From NCBI RefSeq assembly GCF_036174265.1, contig NZ_CP108055.1:6324001-6388000 (forward strand): a stretch of DNA of 64,000 nt, in the 5' to 3' direction. Position numbers and translations under genes: made by a program. Below are positions 58,410-64,000 of the stretch, piece after piece (position 1 is the stretch's first letter; each line of letters opens with the position of its first letter). Source of the stretch: Streptomyces sp. NBC_00285. GTDB taxonomy: Bacteria > Actinomycetota > Actinomycetes > Streptomycetales > Streptomycetaceae. The notes beneath the pieces are model-generated. The model saw only the letters and a program-made list of their open reading frames with translations, was not told the origin of the DNA and did no database searches.

Positions 58410-58442
58410 GCCGCATCCCCTACGGGTCGTAGGGGGTGCGGC
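58410..58442 (+). terminator. Strong terminator hairpin
   Basis: GCCGCATCCCCTAC (58410-58423) pairs with GTAGGGGGTGCGGC (58429-58442), a 14-bp stem with one G-T pair and a 5-nt loop. It separates the polyprenyl synthase gene from the LolA-like gene. Confidence 0.8.
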
Positions 58443-58627
58443 CGTGTCGTGTCATACCCCAGGTGTACGCGGAGTTGGCCCCGAGGGTTGACGCATGGTC
58501 ATGGCCGATTTGGTCAGATGGACACCACGGAAAACACCACTCCTCACCGATTCGGGTGAGAATGGCGGCTACGGGGTGGACGCAGGGGGAGTTGACGGCC
58601 GCCGCCGACGACGGAGGTAAGGCACAC

Positions 58628-59875
58628 ATGGCACCGTACGAATCCGACGACAGCGCGACCGCCGACGCCGAGGAACTGCGCGCGGCGCGCCGACGCAAGG
58701 CCGCTAGGTACGTCGTGCCGGCCACGGTGGTGGGAATCGCGGCGGCGACCATCGGGCTCGTCCCGGCGCTCGCCGACTCCGGCGACCCGGACCTGCCGAA
58801 GATCAGCGCACAGCAACTCATCGAGAAGATCGCCGCGTCCGACGTGGAGCAGCTGTCCGGCACGGTGAAGATCACCACGGACCTGGGACTGCCGGACCTC
58901 GGGGGTCTGGAGAGCTCGCTGGGCTCCGCCGCCGGTTCCTCCGGCTCGGGCGACGGCTCGTCCGCCGACCCGACCACCAAGCTCACCGAACTCGCCTCCG
59001 GCACGCACACGCTGCGCGTCGCGGCCGACGGTGAGAACAAGCAGAAGGTCTCCCTCCTGGAGGACGCCGCCGAGTACAGCCTCATCCACGACGGCAAGGA
59101 CGTCTGGGGCTACGACAGCAAGTCCAACTCGGTCTTCCACAGCACGGCTTCCGAGAGCGACGGCAAGCAGAAGGAAGAGCTCCCGGCCACGCCCAAGGAC
59201 CTCGCAGAGGACGCCCTCAAGGCCGCCGACAAGACCACATCGGTGACGGTCGAGGGCACCGCGCAGGTCGCGGGGCGGGACGCGTACCGGCTCGTCATCA
59301 AGCCCAAGGACGAGGGATCGACGGTCGGCCAGATCACCGTGGCCGTGGACTCGAAGACCGGACTGCCGCTGAAGTTCACGCTGACGCCCGCGAGCGGCGG
59401 TGCCGCTGTCGTGGACGCCGGCTTCACCCAGGTCACCTTCGCCAAGCCGGCCGCCTCGACCTTCGACTTCACCCCGCCGAAGGGCGCGAAGGTCACGGAG
59501 AAGGACGCCGCCGAGGCACCCGACCACTCCAAGGACTTCAAGGACTCCAAGGACCTCGGCAAGGGCTCCACCCATGAGCGCGGCACGAAGGGCCCCGGCG
59601 GCTCCGGCGGCCTCGACGGACTGAACGTCATCGGGGACGGCTGGGACTCCGTCGCCACCTTCGACACCGGCGGCAAGGGCGTCCCGTCCGGCGCCGAGGC
59701 CGGCGGTGACATCGGCGGCTTCCTGGACTCGCTCGGCGACAAGGTCTCCGGCAAGTTCGGCACGGGCACCGTCTTCAAGACCCGTCTGATCAACGCCCTG
59801 ATCACGGACGACGGCAAGGTCTACGTCGGTGCGGTCACCAAGGACGTTCTGGTGAAGGCGGCGAACGCGGGCTGA
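58628..59875 (+). CDS. LolA/RseB-like exported lipid-binding domain protein
   Basis: A 415-residue protein. A basic start and one hydrophobic helix (YVVPATVVGIAAATIGLVPA) act as signal or anchor. The rest has the LolA/LppX beta-barrel pattern: LSGTVKITTDLGLPDL, SLLEDAAEYSLIHDGKDVWG, RDAYRLVIKPKDE and VAVDSKTGLPLKFTL. Related barrels carry lipoproteins, glycolipids or sense them (RseB). There is no lipobox. A Lys/Asp/Gly-rich linker leads to a C-terminal strand region. ABC ATPase and permease genes follow within 75 bp, suggesting an export or lipid-handling system. Confidence 0.85.
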   Translation: MAPYESDDSATADAEELRAARRRKAARYVVPATVVGIAAATIGLVPALADSGDPDLPKISAQQLIEKIAASDVEQLSGTVKITTDLGLPDLGGLESSLGSAAGSSGSGDGSSADPTTKLTELASGTHTLRVAADGENKQKVSLLEDAAEYSLIHDGKDVWGYDSKSNSVFHSTASESDGKQKEELPATPKDLAEDALKAADKTTSVTVEGTAQVAGRDAYRLVIKPKDEGSTVGQITVAVDSKTGLPLKFTLTPASGGAAVVDAGFTQVTFAKPAASTFDFTPPKGAKVTEKDAAEAPDHSKDFKDSKDLGKGSTHERGTKGPGGSGGLDGLNVIGDGWDSVATFDTGGKGVPSGAEAGGDIGGFLDSLGDKVSGKFGTGTVFKTRLINALITDDGKVYVGAVTKDVLVKAANAG

Positions 59876-59949
59876 ACCGGGAACCTTGCGCGGCGGCCGC
59901 ACGTAGTAACTGTACGTAGTCGTCGCGTGAGCACGAATTGAGGGAGCCG

Positions 59950-60924
59950 ATGGACGAAGGGTCCGCCGAGGAGCCGGAGCCGAGCGAGGCGGGTGACAGT
60001 GTCATCCACACTCGCGCCCTCACCAAGCGGTACCGCGGCGGACAGCTCGCTGTGGACGGTCTCGACCTGACCGTCCCGGCGGGCAGCGTCTTCGGCTTCC
60101 TCGGGCCGAACGGCTCGGGCAAGACCACCACCATCCGCATGCTGATGGGCCTCATCGAGCCGACCTCCGGCTCGGCCCGAGTGCTCGGCCGCCCGATGCC
60201 GCGCGCCGCCCGGACCGTACTCCCGCACGTCGGCGCGCTCATCGAGGGCCCCGCCCTGTACGGCTTCCTCTCCGGCCGCGACAACCTCGTCCGCTACGAC
60301 GCGGCGGACCCGACCGCCGACCCACGCACCCGGCGCGTCCGGGTGGCGGCGGCACTGGAGAGGGTCGGTCTGGCGGCCGCCGCGGCCAAGAAGGCGAAGG
60401 CGTACTCGCTGGGCATGAAACAGCGGCTGGGCCTGGCGGCGGCCCTGCTCCAGCCCCGTGAACTCCTGGTCCTGGACGAACCGACCAACGGCCTCGACCC
60501 TCAGGGCATGCGGGAAATCCGTTCCCTGGTGAGGGAGTTGGCCTCCGAGGGCACCACCGTCTTCCTCTCCTCCCACCTCCTGGACGAGATCGAACAGGTC
60601 TGCACCCACGCCGCGGTCATGACCCAGGGCCGTCTGATCACCCAGGGCCCGGTGGCGGACCTGGCGGCGGGCGCCAGGGGGCGGCTGGTCGTGACGACAC
60701 CGGATCCGTCGGACGCGGCCCGCATTCTGAAGGAGCAGGGCCTCGCAGACGTGGTGGTGTCGGAGGACCGAGTGACCGCCGAGCCCCCGGACCGCGAACT
60801 GGCCGACATCAACACGGCATTGGTGAAGGCAGGAGTGCGAGTAAGAGGCTTCGCGGTGCAGCGCCCGTCCCTGGAGGACGCTTTCGTGGCCCTGACAGGG
60901 GAGGGCTTCGATGTCGCAGGCTGA
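59950..60924 (+). CDS. ABC transporter ATP-binding protein (exporter type)
   Basis: A 324-residue ATPase of the CcmA/DrrA-like class. Walker A GPNGSGKTT, signature YSLGMKQRLGLAAALL, Walker B LLVLDEPTNGLDP, switch His in SSHLLDEIEQV. The C-terminal 100 residues are the usual exporter-type extension. TTG 59938 is in frame, but ATG 59950 with AGGGAG just before it is preferred. Its end overlaps the permease gene by 14 nt. Substrate unknown; the LolA-like protein upstream may deliver or receive it. Confidence 0.92.
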   Translation: MDEGSAEEPEPSEAGDSVIHTRALTKRYRGGQLAVDGLDLTVPAGSVFGFLGPNGSGKTTTIRMLMGLIEPTSGSARVLGRPMPRAARTVLPHVGALIEGPALYGFLSGRDNLVRYDAADPTADPRTRRVRVAAALERVGLAAAAAKKAKAYSLGMKQRLGLAAALLQPRELLVLDEPTNGLDPQGMREIRSLVRELASEGTTVFLSSHLLDEIEQVCTHAAVMTQGRLITQGPVADLAAGARGRLVVTTPDPSDAARILKEQGLADVVVSEDRVTAEPPDRELADINTALVKAGVRVRGFAVQRPSLEDAFVALTGEGFDVAG

Positions 60925-61819
60925 GCTGAAGACGTTCAAGGGGTGCGGGCCCGACCGGCCCCAACAAACGGCCCGCAGCCGTCGTACGACCTTCCGAGCC
61001 ACCCTCCTGCGCAACGAACTGCTCACCACGTTCCGCCGCTGGCGCACCCTGGCTCTGCTCGGCGTGCTGGCGGCCGTCCCCGTCCTCGTAGGGTTCGCGG
61101 TCAAGATCGAGACCGACGACGGCTCCTCCGGCGCCGGAGGCGGTGGTGGCCCCGCCTTCATCTCCCAGATCACCAACAACGGCCTGTTCCTGGTCTTCAC
61201 CGCCCTCGCAGCGACCCTGCCCTTCTTCCTCCCGATGGCCATCGGCGTCATCGCGGGCGACGCGATCGCGGGCGAGGCCAACGCCGGCACCCTCCGCTAC
61301 CTCCTGGTGGCCCCGGCGGGCCGCACCCGCCTCCTGCTCACCAAGTACGCGACGGTGATGGCCTTCTGTCTGGTCGCCACCCTCGTGGTCGCGCTCTCGG
61401 CGCTGACGGTCGGAGCCGTCCTCTTCCCGCTCGGCGACCTGACGACGATCTCCGGCACCCAGATCACCTTCGCGGAGGGCCTGGGAAGAGCTCTGCTGAT
61501 CGCTCTGGTGGTGGCCGCGTCACTGACCGGCGTGGCGGCCCTCGGCCTGTTCGTCTCGACGCTCACGAACAGCGGCATCGCGGCGATGGCCACGACGGTG
61601 GGGCTGCTGATCACCGTCCAGATCCTCGACCAGATACCCCAACTGCACGCTCTCCAGCCGTACTTCTTCTCCCACTACTGGCTGTCCTTCGCCGACCTCA
61701 TGCGCGAACCGGTCTACTGGGACGACCTGGTGCGCAACCTGGGCCTCCAGGCCCTGTACGCGGCGGTGTTCGGCTCGGCGGCGTGGGCGCGGTTCATGGC
61801 GAAGGACGTCACGGTGTGA
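60911..61819 (+). CDS. ABC transporter permease (ABC-2 type)
   Basis: A 302-residue membrane protein with six hydrophobic segments in ABC-2 layout. The N-terminal cytoplasmic helix RATLLRNELLTTFRRWRTLA precedes the first helix. IAGDAIAGEANAGTLRYLL is the conserved cytoplasmic coupling region of this family. ATG 60911 has GGGGAGGG 6 nt upstream inside the ATPase gene. Its last 11 bp overlap the end of the convergent flavin reductase gene. Confidence 0.9.
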   Translation: MSQAELKTFKGCGPDRPQQTARSRRTTFRATLLRNELLTTFRRWRTLALLGVLAAVPVLVGFAVKIETDDGSSGAGGGGGPAFISQITNNGLFLVFTALAATLPFFLPMAIGVIAGDAIAGEANAGTLRYLLVAPAGRTRLLLTKYATVMAFCLVATLVVALSALTVGAVLFPLGDLTTISGTQITFAEGLGRALLIALVVAASLTGVAALGLFVSTLTNSGIAAMATTVGLLITVQILDQIPQLHALQPYFFSHYWLSFADLMREPVYWDDLVRNLGLQALYAAVFGSAAWARFMAKDVTV

Positions 61820-62402
61820 CCTGAGCGTCGGGGTAGCGCGCGAGCGGCGCCTCCTGCTCGAAGAACGTCTTCGCGCGGGTCAGCGCGGCCTCGTCCGCCA
61901 GCACGTCACCGCGCTTGCTGCCGTTGCCGAACAGCACCCCGCCGAACCGCATCTTCATGTACGCGGCCGAGTTGTTGAGCGTGCCGACGAACGGGTCGGC
62001 GACCAGGGGCCGCTCGTCCGCGAGCACGGACACGCCCCACAGGGTGCGTCCGGCCAGCTGAGCCTTGAAGTCGAGGCCGGGGGTGCGCAGCCAGCCCGAC
62101 CAGTAGTCCAGGTAGCGCTTGGTGAGCGCGGAGACCGAGTACCAGTAGACCGGCGAGGCGATCACGATGTCCGTCGCCGCGAGCGTGGCGTCGAGCAGCC
62201 ACTGCGGGGTGTCCCCGGTGGGGGAGTCCAGGTACTCGCTGTCGTGCCGCAGGTCCAGGAAGTCGGGCAGCGGATGCTCGGCGAGGCTGATCCACTGCTG
62301 CTCGACATCGGCGGGCAACTGCTCGGCGGCCCGTCGGGCCAGCAGCTCGGTGTTGCCCTCGCTGCGGCTGCTGCCGAGCACGAACAGGAAACGGCGCGTC
62401 AT
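61809..62402 (-). CDS. NAD(P)H-dependent FMN reductase / flavodoxin-fold oxidoreductase
   Basis: A 197-residue flavodoxin-like enzyme. The FMN phosphate loop is LGSSRSEGNTELLARRA, and ASPVYWYSVSALTKRYLDYW is the isoalloxazine-side motif of the NADPH-dependent FMN reductase family. Members reduce quinones, nitro or azo compounds. A start nine codons upstream is possible, but ATG 62402 has GGGGGA 5 nt before it. Its own promoter with overlapping palindromes lies upstream. Confidence 0.88.
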   Translation of the reverse strand: MTRRFLFVLGSSRSEGNTELLARRAAEQLPADVEQQWISLAEHPLPDFLDLRHDSEYLDSPTGDTPQWLLDATLAATDIVIASPVYWYSVSALTKRYLDYWSGWLRTPGLDFKAQLAGRTLWGVSVLADERPLVADPFVGTLNNSAAYMKMRFGGVLFGNGSKRGDVLADEAALTRAKTFFEQEAPLARYPDAQVTP

Positions 62403-62443
62403 GAAATCCCCCAGATGGTCGGCGCACAACGAATACTCGCACC

Positions 62444-62475
62444 TGCATTATATGCACGCACATTTATATGTCCAT
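62444..62475 (-). promoter_or_regulatory. Promoter with overlapping palindromes for the flavin reductase gene
   Basis: On the minus strand ATGGAC (62470-62475) and a perfect TATAAT (62447-62452) are 17 nt apart. TGCAT-TAT-ATGCA (62444-62456) covers the -10 element and ACAT-TTAT-ATGT (62460-62471) the spacer, as expected for a repressed redox-stress promoter. Confidence 0.65.
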
Positions 62476-62520
62476 GGGGGAGGACCAAGGGGAGGCGTAA
62501 GAGGACCGGGCACGGACGGG

Positions 62521-62567
62521 AGGCGAAGCCGGAGGCGGGGCCGGATACCCCGCCTCCGGCTTCGCCT
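62521..62567 (-). terminator. Terminator with a 20-bp perfect stem
   Basis: Bases 62521-62540 (AGGCGAAGCCGGAGGCGGGG) pair without mismatch to 62548-62567 around a 7-nt loop. It lies 12 bp after the stop of the minus-strand gene ending at 62580 and insulates it from the flavin reductase promoter. Confidence 0.85.
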
Positions 62568-62579
62568 GTCAAGGACCGA

Positions 62580-63098
62580 TCAGCCGCTGCTGCGGGTGAG
62601 GCGGGTCAGTGCCGCGGTTGCGCGCGGGGGCGACCCGTTCAGGTCGCCGAGGCGCCACGCGGACACCCAGGGCACGCGGTACACGTCGACGGTCGACTCG
62701 ATCTCCTTGGCCTGACGGGACAACGGCCGGGGAAGGCGCCCGGGGGCGTCCGCGACGAGGACGACGGCGTCGAGGTCGAGGCCCGGCGGGTGCTCACCGC
62801 GTCGGAAGAGCTCCAGGGCGCGGCGGGCGGCCAGCAGCCCCGCGGAGTGGGTGCGGGCGACGAGGAGGACGGAGGTCGGGGCGCCGGGGCCGGGCCAGTC
62901 GCGTCCGCTGTCGTGACCGCCGTAGACGGCGGCCAGGGTGGAGACGCCGGCGCCGCCATGGGTGCCGACCCACGCGTACCGTCGTCTCCCGGCGGGGGCC
63001 ACCGGCCCGCGGATCCAGATCTCCGGCCCCTGCTGCACGCTCTCCACCTCTCGCCGCACGTCGGTGCGCATGTCCGCGCTCCGACTCTGCCATCCCAC
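62580..63098 (-). CDS. Conserved hypothetical protein with P-loop-like motif
   Basis: A 172-residue protein. WVGTHGGAGVSTLAAVYGG resembles the deviant Walker A of MinD/ParA-like ATPases, but lacks the usual Lys, so nucleotide binding is uncertain. VLLVARTHSAGLLAARRAL and LDAVVLVADAPGRLP follow, like the later strands of such a fold; the DUF6668-type family is a tentative match. GTG 63098 has AGGAGG 10 nt upstream; ATG 63071 is an alternative. It is divergent from the gene at the right edge, 102 bp away, with which it may be functionally linked. Confidence 0.65.
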   Translation of the reverse strand: MGWQSRSADMRTDVRREVESVQQGPEIWIRGPVAPAGRRRYAWVGTHGGAGVSTLAAVYGGHDSGRDWPGPGAPTSVLLVARTHSAGLLAARRALELFRRGEHPPGLDLDAVVLVADAPGRLPRPLSRQAKEIESTVDVYRVPWVSAWRLGDLNGSPPRATAALTRLTRSSG

Positions 63099-63200
63099 CC
63101 GCCCCGCACCTCCTGGAACAGGCCTGTGACATCACGGTGACGTGAGGACCGGGGGCGAGCGGAGAGACTCGACAGTACGTGCACGACCGTGAGGGATGAG

Positions 63201-64000
63201 ATGTCTCGACTCAGCCGCGACAAGAAGCTGGACGACCAGCGGGGGGCGACCCCTATCGACGTCCGCGTCCCCGTGACCGGTGAGGCCGCGACGGTGGCCG
63301 GAACCCCGGTTGCCGCGCCCCCGGGCGAGGACCTCCACCAGACCGTCCTGACCCACCTCCACCGCCTCGCCGTCACCGCGGGACGCCCCGTCAACGCCTT
63401 GATCCACGACGCCCGTATCGGCTGGGTGGTCCCCCTGGAGGTCACCACGGACGGCTCCAGCCGCTTCACCGCGGAGCCGGTGCGGATGGCTCCGACGGAG
63501 GGCACCGGGAGCGAGCCGAGGACCATGGGGCCCTCCGTCGACGAGCGGCAAGGGCCGAGGGCGACCGGACCGTCCGCCGACGAGCGGCAAGGACCGGGTG
63601 AGGCCGCCCACGAGCGGAACGAGCCGAGTCCGACCGTCGGATCCGGTGCCCCCGAGCCCACGGGACTTGTGCCGCGGACGTCGTGGCCACCCGCGGGCGG
63701 ACCGGCCGAGCCTGACCGGCATGTCCCGCTCCTGCCGCCGGAGGAGTCCGGGCAGGACCCGGCCCCTACGTTCCGGATGCGGAAGCTGCCCGCGGGCGGA
63801 CCGGCCGAGTCCGACCAGCACGTCCCGCTCTTGCCGCCGGAGGAGTCCGCGCAGGACCCGGCGCCCACGTTCCGGATGCGGACGCTGCCCGCGGCACAGC
63901 CGGCGGACGCCGGAGCGAGCCCGACGCACGTCCTGCGACAGTTGCCGGAGCCTCAGGCTCCCGGGACGGCCGTGGCCCCGACGGGCGAGTTCGGCCCGCC
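63201..64000 (+). CDS. Conserved hypothetical protein with Pro-rich repeats (partial)
   Basis: The frame opens at ATG 63201 and runs past the window edge, giving 266 residues. The basic start MSRLSRDKKLDDQRG is followed by a compact region, about 45-95 (VLTHLHRLAVTAGRPVNALI, ARIGWVVPLEVTTDGSS), that looks like a small globular domain. From residue 95 on it is disordered, Pro/Glu/Ala-rich, with repeats GPSxDERQGP and two 33-residue units. A possible ribosome site GAGGGATGAG lies just before the ATG. No family was named with confidence; an ATPase or TPR domain may follow beyond the edge. Confidence 0.7.
   Translation, partial: MSRLSRDKKLDDQRGATPIDVRVPVTGEAATVAGTPVAAPPGEDLHQTVLTHLHRLAVTAGRPVNALIHDARIGWVVPLEVTTDGSSRFTAEPVRMAPTEGTGSEPRTMGPSVDERQGPRATGPSADERQGPGEAAHERNEPSPTVGSGAPEPTGLVPRTSWPPAGGPAEPDRHVPLLPPEESGQDPAPTFRMRKLPAGGPAESDQHVPLLPPEESAQDPAPTFRMRTLPAAQPADAGASPTHVLRQLPEPQAPGTAVAPTGEFGP
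63691..63888 (+). repeat. In-frame 99-bp tandem duplication
   Basis: Units 63691-63789 and 63790-63888 are highly similar and encode two 33-residue blocks with the shared core HVPLLPPEES and PTFRMR. Differences are mostly single bases, showing a fairly recent duplication. Confidence 0.85.

Overview
The window is a high-GC (about 70 percent or more), densely coded stretch of actinobacterial chromosome, almost certainly Streptomyces. The signs are very high G/C at third codon positions, frequent GTG starts, 4-nt ATGA/GTGA start-stop overlaps, futalosine-pathway menaquinone genes, a 14-gene nuo operon with a Rex-type operator, and the GC-rich intergenic repeat often seen in Streptomyces. No tRNA, rRNA, CRISPR array, insertion sequence or prophage was seen.

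Left part (1-18 kb). A cut-off flavoprotein, a methyltransferase and a cold-shock gene lead into mqnA, a membrane Ser/Thr kinase, an orphan prepilin peptidase, mqnC and a degenerate amidohydrolase-like protein. A secreted GH18-like lipoprotein follows. Next comes a cell-surface glycan operon (small membrane protein, a NodB deacetylase fused to a family-2 glycosyltransferase, and a membrane acyltransferase), which runs by overlapping codons into menG. Then come a PASTA-only protein, a GNAT acetyltransferase, a geranylgeranyl-reductase-family (MenJ-like) flavoprotein, a peptide deformylase and an NlpC/P60 endopeptidase.

Middle (18-36.5 kb). A regulatory region rich in inverted repeats, including a Rex-type operator, precedes nuoA to nuoN (proton-pumping NADH dehydrogenase). 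A strong hairpin and recQ follow. Together with mqnA, mqnC, menG, the MenJ-like reductase and a long-chain polyprenyl diphosphate synthase at 57 kb, much of quinone synthesis and quinone reduction is grouped here.

Right-middle (36.5-43.6 kb). The most novel-looking block is a six-gene minus-strand operon: a GntR/UTRA regulator, a 75-residue two-cluster ferredoxin resembling AprB, a substrate-binding lipoprotein with an extra NosL-like C-terminal domain, an ABC permease, an ABC ATPase, and an AprA/fumarate-reductase-like flavoprotein fused to about 300 residues of HEAT repeats. I infer an import-plus-redox system for an unknown small molecule.

Right part (43.6-64 kb). A 93-bp tandem repeat is followed by an M56 peptidase, fumarylacetoacetase, and a two-gene ATP-grasp/FAD-oxidoreductase pair. 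A galactan utilisation regulon follows (GH53 galactanase, sugar ABC importer, LacI regulator, two identical inverted operators). Then come a HAD phosphatase, a transglycosylase-like protein behind a c-di-AMP (ydaO) riboswitch, the polyprenyl synthase, a LolA/RseB-like protein with an ABC exporter pair, an FMN reductase, and two conserved hypothetical genes, one with in-frame 33-residue repeats, that run off the right edge.
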